Below are positions 23,160 to 35,436 of a stretch of 64,000 nt of DNA, piece after piece (positions within the stretch are counted from its first letter, which is position 1; each line of letters opens with the position of its first letter). The DNA lies in the NCBI GenBank assembly GCA_963932145.1, contig OZ010580.1:756001-820000 (forward strand). Direction: 5' to 3'. Below the pieces are notes generated by a model. It searched no databases. It worked only from the letters and a program-made list of their open reading frames with translations, and had not been told where the DNA came from. The translations under genes were made by a program, and so were the position numbers. The stretch is from Acanthosepion lycidas (Eukaryota; Mollusca; Cephalopoda; Sepiida; Sepiidae).

Positions 23160-23675
23160 AGATCCTATATTGGTTAACATTGTGAGGTCAATCTACAAGT
23201 GCCATGCAACCCAGTACTACCTCCTGCATGGTCAGGTCATTGGCAGTTAAACCAGTTGTCCCCACCAGGCTTTTCTGGTGAGGACGGTGGCTAGACATTC
23301 AGCAGGATTAAAAATAAAACCAGTCAAAAGGCAGATAAACCTCTTCTTGTAGACAATGGACATCTACCACAATAGGTTAGACTGGGCTCCATAACTATGT
23401 ATGCAGCCAGTTTCATAATGACACCAGCATCACTAGCCAGAGGACCCTTTCGACTGAAGTCAACAAATGGGGTGAAAGGTTCCTAGAACAAAAAGCCAAA
23501 TGTTCATGACTGAGGTAAGAATTCAAGTTAGAGGACATTGGAGAGAGATTGGCGCCACCAGATATAATTGCTCAAAACAGGCTATGCATGACTACCTCTT
23601 TGGCTTTCAAGTGAGACATGTAGAAGGAATTGGTCAGGTGCTTTAACCACGCCTGGTAATGAGGCTAATAATGAT
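23160..23675 (+). repeat. Dispersed repeat A, copy 2
   Basis: The part from about 23,380 shares ordered blocks with 10,785-11,130 (GGGCTCCATAACTATGTATG, GACTGAAGTCAACA, GGCTTTCAAG, GGAATTGGTCAGGTGCT, AACCACGCC). The left 200 bp (from GTGAGGTCAATC) are less A/T-rich than the flanks and may be the 5' part missing from copy 1. Confidence 0.55.
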
Positions 23676-26571
23676 TAATATCTATTTACAGATAAAGTAC
23701 AACATAGAATCGCTGCTTTGTGTTTTGTATAAAAAGGATGAAGTGTATTATTCATCTTGTATGAAATTGTCTATTCTTATGCATAAGCCATTGAGTAAAT
23801 GTGTGTCAGGCTGTTTGTGTATTGTTGGTGAAACTTCATTTCCTGATAGAAGATTGTATTGAGTATTTATTGCTGACAAGGATAAAGAAAGGCAAGTTAG
23901 GAACTATGACATTCAAAAGGGACAATGCTATTGTGTGTTAACAAGAAATGATAAAATAGTGAAATTTATAATACCAGTGATTTATTTGACTTCAAATACA
24001 TGATTGAAATAGTTCAGTTTGTTCATAATCTCTGAGTATCCATTAATCAAAATAAAGTTCTTTGTTGAATTTCAAGATTGTTTGAGATAATCAATGAGAA
24101 GAGATCAAATATAATATGTTGACCTAAGTTGGAAAATCAACATCAATTTGTTGATGTTTTAATGAGCAACTCTTTAAGTGACTATTTTGTCAATCTGAGA
24201 GTGTTATGAGATCCAATGGAGTTGTCAAGTTTATAATAACATGAATAGCATTAATTAAATCTTGGCTGAGTTACTGGTATTTAACATAAGCTACTTGACA
24301 ATTTTTCTTGTTTCATGAAATATTAAGAATTATTTCCACTGTTGTCAGTCATTCTCATCACATTTCAGCTGATGCACTTTTTGCTCTTGCTTAGGTCAAT
24401 GTTGAGTCTAGTAATGATTAAAGAAGTCCAAATAGAATCTATTTTTCACCTTTTGATACTCCAATGAGGACAATTCGCAGGTCTGAGTAATAGAGATTTA
24501 TGCAGCACGTGTTGTTTTCTCATTTGAAAAATTCATGGAATAAGACTTAATTTCAAACAAGTGTTTTTTGTTTTTTTCCTAACGGAAAATTGAGAAATAA
24601 ATATTTATTCAACATAGTTAAGTTTGGAACAAGAAAAAAAAATTGTTGGATGAATATTCAAATTTTTTTGTATTTTTAGTTAGTGTGAGCCAGCCTTTGA
24701 CTTTGAGATTTAACTTATTTTATATTCTGTTTAGGTATAATATAACATATCTAATTCCTTACACATTTGTTCTTCAGCCACAGAGATTCACCAAGCTTAA
24801 TTCAGTACTGTACAGTACATGAGCAAATAAAGAAGACATGAAATGAGAAAGATTGAGTTGTGCCAATCTTCCAAGGAAAGATTGGCTTGAAAAATCTCAA
24901 TTTTTACCTGCTATTTACTGAGCCTTATTTTGACAGAATCACAATAGAGGAATAATCAGTGGAGGTTAAACTCAAAACATTGACAACATTGGTCATTGAA
25001 ACCAGTTACACTACTGCAGGTATTCTAGGCTCTTATTGTGCATGAAAATGGAAATTTATCCTATCATGGCTAGGAAGAAACAATCAAACATGAAGTTAAA
25101 ATAAAAGGTAATTATTCAAACACAAGCCAAAATCTGAAATGCTAATTTTAAAGGCAGAAACTTTCTACTGGTTGAGTTAGGCATGATGTCCACGAGATCA
25201 AACAGCAATGGGAATCTTACTACTTTCATAAGGGATGGCCAACCATTTTCATAGATATATTTAAAACATTAATAAATAAAAATAAAAACTAACTCTCCTA
25301 GTCATTACTTAAAAGACCAGATGTCAAATAACAAGTGATTAACTTGTAATTAAACTGAACATTATAGTGGTTTGAACACAATCTATTTACAAAGTTATAC
25401 TTCCGAAGCTATATTAGTAATTATGGTTTCATAAAGTCTTAACTTTCCATGTGTTTTGATCTATGGAAAAATTAACCATTTGATACTCTGAATGAGAAAA
25501 ACAATTTAAAAAAATGGGCAAACTCATTTAACATTCATAATTTTCTTCCTGTCTAGGTGGCAATCTTTATGGCTATAGAAGTATATTATATTCTTTGTTA
25601 TACAAATTGATTGTCAATGTAGTTATTTATTTAAGAATAAATGAAAATTCAGCTCATCATTTCTACATTGAGTGTTCACAAAGACACCCAAGTATTTCTT
25701 AGAAGAAATAGCCAAAAGGTGCAGACAAATTTATTTTTTTTTAAGTAAATACATTTCCAATTGACAAAAATAAATTAATATCAATTTACAATCTGATGCA
25801 GAAAGTTGAAGGGATAAAACTTTGTGAATTTTATGCATTGTAGCCAAAAAATAAAATGGCAACAGATTTTGTATACAAGGTGACAGAATTTACTTTATGT
25901 ATAAGGGAGCAAGTGCACATTTATATAATAGTAAAATGTCTTGAAAATGAGTTTACATTAATAGTATGCCTTCAAATCCTAAGATTATCATTAAATACAT
26001 TTTAACTAGCAAATTAAATCATTTTTTCCAAATGTAATTATTTCAGGTAAATTCCTATAAAAAGTGACAAATGATGAAAGTAACAAGTGACTTTTGAATG
26101 AGAAATTTTTATTGTCACCAGCATTAACATCAAAATTATAATTTTTGTTTTTTCTTGCAGCTTCTAATATCTTTTAAGGGAATTTAATGCCAACTGATCT
26201 GGAAAACCTATCATTTTTCAAGGTTTTGTGTTGCATAGACACTTTACTCTGGATGTTGCTAAACATCACATTTTGAAAGATTTATGAAGTCTTTAAATCT
26301 TTTTTTCACAGACAAAAGAAAAATGTTAAAGAATTTCAGTTTACTTTTCTTTTTTCCAAGACAGAATCACAGGCAAACTTGAACTATTCTATGCAACTTA
26401 AGAGGGAAAAAAAAAAATGCATATTCCAGACATTTAAACATTCACCAAGCTTTTATAAAATAAAATAAAAATCCCCAGGGCCACATCAATTTTATAGCAC
26501 CCAGTAGAGAATGAAGTCATGACTTTTGGAACACTAAATATTGAAGTATAAATTTAGTCAGAAGTCATATA
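23676..26571. other. Gene-free stretch, nothing recognised
   Basis: No coding exon, repeat boundary or RNA gene was recognised. A short imperfect hairpin (GCCAATCTT/AAGATTGGC, 24,862-24,886) is the only local structure noted. Confidence 0.45.
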
Positions 26572-26793
26572 AGCAGTGTGGACATAAGTATCAAAACTGA
26601 AAGGTTTTCATATGTAAACACAATTGTCAGGCTATGTGGGTGCAAGAATAGCTTGACAATACATGTGTCACCAGAGGATTATAGGTAGAACGGCTGGTTA
26701 TTTCCAGTTTGTTAGGCTCACACCAGCCTGACAATTGTATTTAAGCATGAAAGATCATTGCCATTCAGTTTTGATACCTATGTCCCCACTGTT
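26572..26793. mobile_element. MITE with about 60-bp terminal inverted repeats
   Basis: The left arm (26,572-26,633) and the reverse complement of the right arm (26,725-26,793) match through GGACATA, TATCAAAACTGAA and ACAATTGTCAGGCT. The 222-bp element has no coding capacity. It is flanked on both sides by TATA (26,568-26,571 and 26,794-26,797), consistent with TA-target Tc1/mariner-type mobilisation. Ends read AGCAGTG and CACTGTT. Confidence 0.8.
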
Positions 26794-27359
26794 TATATTT
26801 ACATAGTCTGTCCTGGTGTTGAGCCCCACCACCAAATAAATACAGCATATCTTAAAAAAACTATACATAAAATGGACTTAAAAGTTTGGCTTCTAGATTA
26901 TCCACACAGATGATCATATTAGAGTGGTGAAGGCTTGCATAGTACAAGCCATGCTTTTCAGAAGAATTAATAACAGAAATGGTGAATATTGGGCCATAAA
27001 ATATCCTCCTTATGTTTTATAGAATTTAACCTCTTCAGAATAATGTCAAAGCCTAAGGACAGTACATACACTTAAATGTGAGCCTCACCAGAAAGACATG
27101 GTTTGAATTCAGAATTGAGAGAGAGAAAATCTTGACCTGCAATTTAACCCATAAGCATTAGCACAAAATAAATAAATAACCACTATACTACTTGCATGTG
27201 CACACAATTATACAGTCTGGAAGAGTAAAACTTGCAGTAAAATTTCTTCCCACCAATGAACATAACAAATGATGTGAAAACAAGTGCTGAACAGAATACT
27301 GTCAGCTGCTAATACATGCCCCCCCCACCACCACAAGAATATTGTAAAAAAAATGTCTG
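26794..27359. other. Gene-free stretch, nothing recognised
   Basis: No frame, repeat end or RNA gene was recognised. A C-run (27,320-27,327) directly precedes the mariner remnant. Confidence 0.4.
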
Positions 27360-28060
27360 CAAAGAATGTCAAACTTGCTTTGTGCACAAAAAGCTAAAGC
27401 ATCTACAATATTTTACCTTTACAAATTGTTACAATGTCAAGGAGGCTACAGGCATAGGCAACAGCTTCCAGAAGTTGTGTCAACAAAATGTGAAACTGGG
27501 ACTTCATTAACTTCAAGACTAAAATTTCAAAAGATCCAACATACATTTATAACTGCTGAGCTAAAAGAAGACACACAGAGTCAGAACTCAGAGACCATGA
27601 AGGTCAAAAAGGTGCAAGAAAGTGTTCATGTATCAAAAAACTTAAGAAACCACTGTAAAAATATTCTCTGACCATCTTCAAAGTGAAAACTGTTTTGAAT
27701 TGCTGAAATGTTCCTCACAGCAAAAAGCTGATGTTAAGGGCATCTTCCGAACTAAACACTTCGCACAAGTCATGGTTTCTAATAAGGGAAAAATATCCCC
27801 TATTCTTCTATAAATTTGGAGAAAAGCTGCTGTCTACTACAAAGGTAACCAGGACATGGCCAAAGTTGCACAGATGTCCTGCAAAACTAACTTCTATTTC
27901 TAGTCATTGTTGCTAGACAATTTTGTACAAGGCATTTTGAAGCATGCCACCCACAACATCCTCAAGGCTGGAGAGTGAGGTTAGATATTGAATGACTTTG
28001 TAGTTAAGTGCTATGCAGCTTTTCAAGGACATGTTGAGGTTTAAGTGAAAATAATGGAGA
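27360..28060 (+). pseudogene. Decayed mariner-like transposase
   Basis: Pieces in different frames keep mariner-transposase order. A VKKVQESVHVSKN block resembles the linker of animal mariners (KKVRERVRRNP type). FRTKHFAQVMV and YPLFFYKFGEKL match the stretch just after the first catalytic Asp. A C-terminal FVVKCYAAFQGHVEV resembles the usual end. Many stops and frameshifts separate them, and the second and third catalytic residues are not preserved. It is a different family from the copy at 20.1 kb. Confidence 0.6.
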
Positions 28061-28116
28061 CTAAATACTTGTTTTGATAGGCATTTTATTAATCAATAAC
28101 AATTCTGCAAAATTAG

Positions 28117-28120
<4 letters not shown>

Positions 28121-28153
<33 letters not shown>

Positions 28154-28208
28154 CTTCACTATATATTTATTCAATCTTTGTCAAAAAAAAAAAAAAAAAA
28201 AAAAAAAA
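28121..28208. repeat. (TA)n microsatellite and A26 tract
   Basis: A (TA)n run spans 28,121-28,151 and a pure A tract spans 28,183-28,208, 31 bp apart. Confidence 0.95.
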
Positions 28209-29139
28209 GATATTTCAAAAAGAACAGCTACATTAGAAGTGCTCAGTATAATTTTCATGAAACAAAAATTTAGAGTAAGTTAAGATATAGAATATCCAAA
28301 ACACTGATCTTCCTGCAATCACAGTTTCTACCAAGATAGCTTCACCAGACAACAATTCAGTGTTTAATTTTAAAGAAACCTATTTATAACTGTACTTGCA
28401 CTACCAGAAAATGTGGTTGCAGGATGATCAGTGTTTCAGATAGTATATATACTTCAATTAGAACATTGAACCCTTTTCAGCTTATGACAAACTCTGCAAA
28501 ATTAATTCAGAAATTTGACTACAAAATACAGCATGAATTGAAAAATTTTCAAGGTAAATAAAAAATAAAAATAAAAATAAAAAAAATGAGGATCAATTTA
28601 AAAATACACTATGATCACTCTTAAAAAACAGTTTATATTAATCCAAAACTTCCAAAAACATTTTAAATATGAAATCACAAAATCATTTAAAAATCAAAAA
28701 TAAATTATTTTTATAGTTTTCTAATACTAAAAAAAGAAAAAAAAATTGGCACTTGGATAAAAGTGGATAATAAACTGAATATACAAAATAAGAGAGAAAG
28801 TTATAACTGTCTCTGGTCAAGGTTGATAAAAGTTGTAGCAGTTTTTGCTGCTACTTTCTAAGTATGTAAGATAATTATAGGACACTGGTTGTGTAATTGT
28901 CCAGTCATCTTTCAACCATTGTGGCATGCCAGTATTGGATTCTTTTTGACAAGTTATGTGGCAATGGAACAAAGTGTAGAAGCCAGATTCATGCCTGTCC
29001 AAGTAATGTGAATGTAAGCAGTATGAAATATTTCAAGTTCAGTTTATAGATATTTTGTTGTTACTGAAAATTTACTTAAAAGTCATGCTAAATACCCCAA
29101 TATATTATAGTAAATAGTTGAAGCATTAGGATTTTCACT
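28209..29139. other. Gene-free stretch, nothing recognised
   Basis: A 61-codon minus-strand frame at 28,817-29,002 has mildly coding composition but no recognisable domain, splice site or start context. (AAATAA)-type A-rich repeats occur near 28,556-28,590. Confidence 0.4.
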
Positions 29140-29365
29140 CAGTCAAGTGCCACACATCGGTAACCATGTCTCTTATGATGAGGCAGATTTCTCACAGTAG
29201 GCCGCCTTTTCTTTCTGTGATAGAGTAGTTGCCAACCAAGTCTATAAGACCTAGTCTGTCCTGCTAATCAAACCATAGGTGGTGGGAGAAGAGATGGTAT
29301 CATACCTTCGCTAAGTAATGAACCTGGCTCCCCAATTTCTCATTCCAAGCTGTTATCCATTACAT
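29140..29365 (-). repeat. Possible tRNA-derived SINE
   Basis: On the minus strand an A-box-like TAATGGATAACAGC and a B-box-like CCAGGTTCATTAC are spaced as in a tRNA head. A more GC-rich body of about 150 bp follows. It is distinct from the main SINE family here. No target duplication was found. Confidence 0.35.
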
Positions 29366-30925
29366 GACACTTAATCAAAAAGAAAATATTAAGTCTTTGA
29401 AAGTTAAAAAAAATAATCAAATCAAGCGTCCATTTATTTGTTCTGCTGAGGAATGCAGAAAGTGGCAATTTTTGTTTTTAATTGGATTCTGCTTATTGCT
29501 TTTCTTTGATATTTTGTTTCTCAACTCCATCAAAAAGGAAAAGACCTTAAAGTCATTAAATGTGAGACCAAGCAAAAAAACAAAAAAAACAAAAAACAAC
29601 AACAATCAGATTGACATTTTATATTTGTTAGTTTCACTGTTTTGCCCTGAACAATGCCAGTGTCAGTTTTTAACCTTGTTAGTGTAATTCTCAGCTCAAC
29701 TAAGGCATTTCCTCTAGTTTTAAGCAGCAATAAAAATAAAAGAAATATCATAGAAATTCATTTTTCATGGATGATGAAATATTTTAATCCAAAACTGCAT
29801 TTCAATAACAAAAAAATCTGAATAGTAGAGGCATATTTGCCATGTCAAAGAAAAGAAATAACAATATTAGCAATTTAACAGACATCAAAATTTAGAAGTT
29901 TCCTTAAAAAAAAAAATTAAATTAATAAAAAGGCAACTGCGTATTTAGAAGTAATAAATAGATCATTAGAAAAGAAAAAAAAATCAGAAAAATTTATATA
30001 ATCTGAAAGAAATTTTTAGTCCCCAGTTTATGCTTGTGCATTAAATATGCAAATTAAGTCTTTTATGAAAATTCAGAGGCAACAGTTGACTAGTTGACCC
30101 CATTATCACTTTTCCAATGAAATCAAAACATGCCAGTCGCACATCACATCAAGTTGGTGGACACACATTTTCAATTTAATGCAACAACTGGAGCGGGGCA
30201 GATTATCAAACTGAGCAAGAAAACTGGAATTAACATCCATGTTCAATCCTTAAGTGAATAATTAGAAAGAAAAATCAAAGCTAATATAATAACTGTGGAT
30301 AAATCTTAAGATTTAGAATCTCAAATCTAATCTATTTGGGTCATCAGCATTGAAAGAGTCACAACTTTTATGAGAGTTTTTGGGTTATCTTCCACCACAC
30401 AAGTTATTTTTTTATGCCATAATCTCTGGCATGATTGTCCAATTAGTATGTGGAGAGAAGATATAGAGTTCAAGATAACAGAGACTTCATCAAATGCTGA
30501 TCAGAGTTCTCTTTTGTGTGAGAAATTCAGTAACCAACAAAACAAATGTAAATGGGTATTTAGAGCAAGCCAGAAGATAATGTTTTATCATAAGCCATGG
30601 CACTTTGTGTCAAAGATCTGAAGTGATGTCAAATCTTTGACATTTCTGGGAGATAAGGTAGAGGTTGAGATTTTCAATAATTATTTAACTTTAATGTCAT
30701 TTCTTCATTTTTGATTCACCAGTTGGACATGAACCATTTAATAAATACGTTGAATACACAACATACATTGATTACACACTTTGTGTGTGTACACATGCAC
30801 ACAGGTGTGTAAATAAATTAACGGTGTTATTTTAAATAAAAAATAGAAGAAAAGCAAAAAAAAAAAACATTTTTATTATTAACAAATCAAACAATAAGGA
30901 AAAACAGTAAACCACCTACAGAAGC
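29366..30925. other. Gene-free stretch, nothing recognised
   Basis: Frames at 29,364-29,687 (plus) and 29,417-29,605 (minus) are low-complexity and overlap each other. The frame at 30,370-30,621 has no recognisable domain. Confidence 0.4.
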
Positions 30926-30929
30926 CAAA

Positions 30930-31190
30930 TTGGCAAACAACTCATTAAATGGCTTGATGGGGTTGTCATCAGCAACAGTTTATGGACCTTTATTTACTAA
31001 TGTTGTACCACTGCTTTTTGCACTTTCTAGAAGAACTTTGCAAATAGTCATCTTTCAACAGGATGGTGCATCTGAACATTACTCATATGTCATCAGAGTT
31101 TTTCAATGGCTCGAGAGTGCAAGACTGGTTTGGGAAGCAAGGTTGCCTGATATCCTACCTCTGGAATTTTTTTTTTGTTTGGAGCTATAG
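30930..31190 (+). pseudogene. Mariner-type transposase fragment, C-terminal part
   Basis: An open stretch carries FQQDGASEHYSYV, the usual motif around the second catalytic Asp (QQDGAPPHY type), and LPDILPLEFF, the degraded third motif (SPDLSPLDFF type). A preceding GPLFT piece fits the region before them. The N-terminal half and both ends are missing, so it is a dead fragment. It is not continuous with the fragments at 20.1 or 27.4 kb. Confidence 0.75.
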
Positions 31191-31641
31191 TAAGAATTCC
31201 GTTTTTGACAGAAAACCAGAAACATTTTGAAGAGACTGATTCATTAACACCCAAAATATATATCAAAATTTTGTGATGGATTGCAAATTTGCATTGACAA
31301 TGGTGGTTCATTTGTTGATAAATATTAATTTTATTTATTGCTTGATTTGTTAACAAAAATGATTTTTCCTTTTCAAACGTGATAGTTATACATAAAATAC
31401 ACACTACATTTAGCAATAGTGTGTGGCATGTGAGGATGACTTAAATTCTTAAGAGAAAATGAAAATAAATCCAGAAAAAACAAAATTAATTTTTGGTTCA
31501 TTTTTAGTTCCACTTTGGAGAATAAAATTTCAAAGAAAATAGAAAATTAAATATAGGGGAAAAATTCTGAATATTTCTTACAAATTGTTTCTGCCTTCAG
31601 CAGAACTGAATATGACGAAAATATTTTGTGGGCATATAGGA

Positions 31642-31681
<40 letters not shown>

Positions 31682-32207
31682 AACCTAAGAATGAAAAAAA
31701 AACTCTCATAAATTGAATCAGTTGTTTTTCAGGCAAAGTTTTGAGATTTTAAATTGATTTGCTCCAATGAATGAATAATAATGATTATGGATGAAGATAA
31801 AAAAAAAAAAACACAAAATGCATAAATAATGAATTTTGTGGAATGACAAAAAAAAAAAAAAAAAAAAAAACAAACAAATTAAAAAAAAAAAAAAAATTAC
31901 TGCACTTTGATAAAATGCAGTCCACTTAAAAAGAAAGAAAAAACTTTTGTCTTTTTATGGTCAATGTATTGATTATGCCACAAGATGAAAGAATTGCGTA
32001 TTGCATTAAGTCTTACTGAGATAAAAAAAAAAAAAAAAAAAAAAACTAACAGGAAAATAACTTTAAAGACCCATTTTCAAATTTTCTCAAATGAAGTATG
32101 TGAGATGAAGCAAAACTCACAAATTGATTTTTCATATGTGCAATTCTCACCTCTTAATTATTTGGGGTTTTTTTTTTATCTCAAAATTTCATTGAGGTTT
32201 TAATTTT
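31191..32207. repeat. A-tract-rich intergenic stretch
   Basis: Long pure A runs occur at 31,643-31,678 (36 A), about 31,850-31,870, 31,882-31,896 and 32,021-32,045. No gene is seen. As read by RNF146, which runs leftward, these are T tracts lying beyond its stop codon. Confidence 0.85.
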
Positions 32208-32213
32208 TTTATT
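32208..32213 (-). terminator. Candidate RNF146 poly(A) signal
   Basis: AATAAA on the minus strand, about 120 bp downstream of the RNF146 stop codon. It is the first such signal in a suitable place. Confidence 0.5.
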
Positions 32214-32332
32214 TGTTTTCTATAATCCCCAAAAGACTAATGCAGTCAAAAATAAAACAAAAATGATTTCAGCAATATGACACAATCATTGTACTGACCC
32301 CCTTCCCTTTCCAATTTCCCTAACCCAACCAA

Positions 32333-33042
32333 TTATGTTGTATGTGAATCCCCACTAAGTTGAAGGTTTTCAAAGTGAAGAGACAAATCCTGTTCAGAGG
32401 AGAAAGTTGAGTGTAAAGGGCTGTTGGCTGGACTTTGGGGAGTGTTATTTGGAGCAGGAGGGGACATAACAGTGTCATCACAGATAGCAGAATCAAGTCG
32501 AGCCAGTGGTGGGGTTGATATTTCACCACCTAAGGGACCAGGCCGCCCCAATGACGATTGGTTAAACTTAATCCCAGCAATACCTTTCTTCTCTGGAATA
32601 TTAACAAAATCTCTTTTGATTTGGCGTCTCTTCATAGGATTATCTTGTCGGTATTGAATTTTCTTCTCAAAATCTATTGTGTAGAGGTAGCCCGCAATGA
32701 GCAAATCAAAGCTTGTTTCGTTGTTCTTGTATCTCTGCTCCATTTCTTGACTGGTTCTGTCATCGTACTGCCACCAACCATTTCGACCCTCATAGAACCA
32801 CTGGTAGTTTTTATCAAATGTTACTGTTTTTTCAAGGTCATCTTCATTCAACAATGGTGGATTGAAGAAGCAGCTGTCTGGGATTTCCTTTCGGCAGAGA
32901 GCGCATCGTTGATTCTGTTTGGCAGAGCCTTTCATGCACAGGAAACAAAAAATGTGTTTGCAAGGGAGCTGAACAGGATATTCACAAGGATGCAGGCAAA
33001 TGGCACATTCAAATTTCTCAGCAGATTCAACAGGAAAAACAT
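32333..33042 (-). CDS. RNF146: RNF146 exon 2 (RING, WWE, C-terminus)
   Basis: The acceptor TTCTTTTTGCAG ends at 33,043 on the minus strand. The exon starts with AT, which completes a Gly-phase codon from exon 1 as GAT (Asp). It encodes the RING from its first cysteine, the WWE domain and the tail to a TAA at 32,333. The frame is continuous through the RING upstream of the first in-exon Met at 32,935, so that Met is not the start. Confidence 0.93.
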
Positions 33043-35405
33043 CTGCAAAAAGAATTTGAAATGATAACTGCTAGTCATATACAAAATCTTTGTTAATCTA
33101 CACACTCATAAAGCATTTGGAAACCAATATTTTTGCCACACTTAAGCAATATCATAACTTAAAGAAATTATTTTATTTATCTTCAAACTGAAAATACAAA
33201 TAAAATCATGGCAGCAACAACAGCATTCAAAAAATGGAATGATATTTTTTGTCTTATAAGTCTGTATCTGTTTTGAATCAGAAGCAAAAAAAGTTACAAA
33301 CAAAAAAATAAATGCAGTGTTAGAATTATATTACTGATTAATCAGCTTAACACTATGTGTAACATATTTCTATAAATTTATTAGTAAGAGTATAGGAATG
33401 TTGAAAAGCCGTAATTAGAAGCAAGACAATGAAGCCAGACATGGCTGATCATGTATGGAGAGAAAAAATGTAGTCAACAGTCTCTGAAGTAAATATATTA
33501 GACAGAGAAGACAAAGAAGGAATCAGTACATGTACTAGCCTATGAGGGTTTCCTCAGGACTAGCACAGAAATAAATACAATATGGGAATTGTTAATAAAT
33601 AAAGAAAAATGACAGCAATAAGAAAAGAGAAGCCTTGGTGAATGCAGTCAAGTGGGGTAATTAGTGTCAGTTCAAGCAGATTAGGTTCAAAGTTCTAGAA
33701 TCGGGATTGTCCCAAAGGACAATAACCTAGTGGATTAAAGGATTGGTTTGTGAATTTGGTCATTTAAGTTCAATCCTTGGGCCAGGTTGTGCAGACAGGA
33801 AAACAGGGCAAGCAATAAGCAAATAATAACAAGACAAGATATCCCTAACACTAGACATGGACCATAGGAACAAAAACAATCTGCCCCCACAGATCAAAAT
33901 TCCCTGGAGGTTTCCTAAATCAACAAGTGCCTGAAGAAGGCCAGAGGGCACAATAACTGAAAAGTTGTAGTAACAAAGATGAGAACAGATGTAAATAATG
34001 ATTCAGACAGAAATTGATCATTAATACTATTTGCAATTCAAGATGCAGTAATCTCACAAAATGTTTAATGGATATTTTGTCTTAAGAAAACAAAAATAAA
34101 ACATCACTCAAGTGGATACTTTTTAGCAACAATATTAAGACATTATCTGAACCCAAAAGACAATGCATTTCAGGAGTAACAGGTTTAGCCAATTTTGAAG
34201 AGGTCCAGCCAAATTAATCATTAAAAAGAGATCCTAATCATCATGTTGCAGAATGTAACAAAGCCATGTGAATGAAAAATTAAATTTCATAAATAAGGAT
34301 TGCATTAAAAATTTTCTGCATTTCTAACTATACAAATTATTGATGAAATTAGAATAATTACATTTTCCTATTTCAATCTTTTGCAAATCAAGAAAGTATT
34401 TTTTTAAATATTAGTTACTACAAAAATTTATGTATTCAATAATCTACAGAGAATGTTTGTAATATGATTGAATCCAAATGTTTAAAAAAAAAAAAAAAAA
34501 AAAAAAAATTGCAGCAAACTGTCAGTGATAATTTATGACTACATAATAAAAATGAACTTGATCCCTCGAAAAATAACGTCAGTAATTACCATGCAAAATC
34601 ATCTGTCAACTCATCCTGAGTCATAGACTGTCATTTTTTACAAGCCAAACAAAATGAAGTGAACGCAATTCACTTTTGAAATGACATCAGAACAATCAAA
34701 GTAAAAACATTTCAAACTTGTTTTAACTGGCCAGTCATGTCAGCATAAAGTTGAAAAAAATTTGACAGAAAGTGGAAAAGAGAAGTAAGCCTTTAGTTTA
34801 TTATAAGGATTTTTGTTATAAATGAGATGGCAGGGAGATTGTCCTACTGAAATGGACAAGAGCCTTCTAAATAAAATTAATCTCCGCTTTAAGAGGATAA
34901 ATGAAACTGAATTTTAAGGATTTTTGTGAGAACCAACTGATTTCCAATATCAGAGTTAATTAAACACAACAAATACAAATTTCATAATCTTTTCTCTAAA
35001 AGGTGCGTATGTACAGACATATTTCATAAATTAGTATAAACATTATTAGTAATGAGTACACGTGTTACTATCTAGGATGTTAAACAGTGAAATTAAGGTC
35101 AGCCAAGTCAGAAATCAACAAAAATATGCCTCTTGACAGAAACAGAATTTACATTCTCTTTTCCATCAAGGTAAACACTCCTTCAGCTAAAGTAGGGCAC
35201 ACTTAAGCTAGAAGAGTGTTTCCCTGATGGAAAAAAAAAATACAGGTTCAATTCATGCAGGAGGCATTTTTTTTTTTTTTTTTTTGTTAGTATGAATTTT
35301 GATTTCTAGGTTGGTTGACATTAATTTCACAGTTTATAACAGATGCCAACTAACATGCACCCACTAAAAATAACATTTATAGTAATATGAAATAATATTT
35401 GATTA

Positions 35406-35436
<31 letters not shown>

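Noticed and set aside
32333..32935. RNF146 as a 200-residue protein starting at the Met at 32,935
   Set aside because: The frame is open and encodes the first RING cysteines upstream of that Met, back to a clear acceptor.
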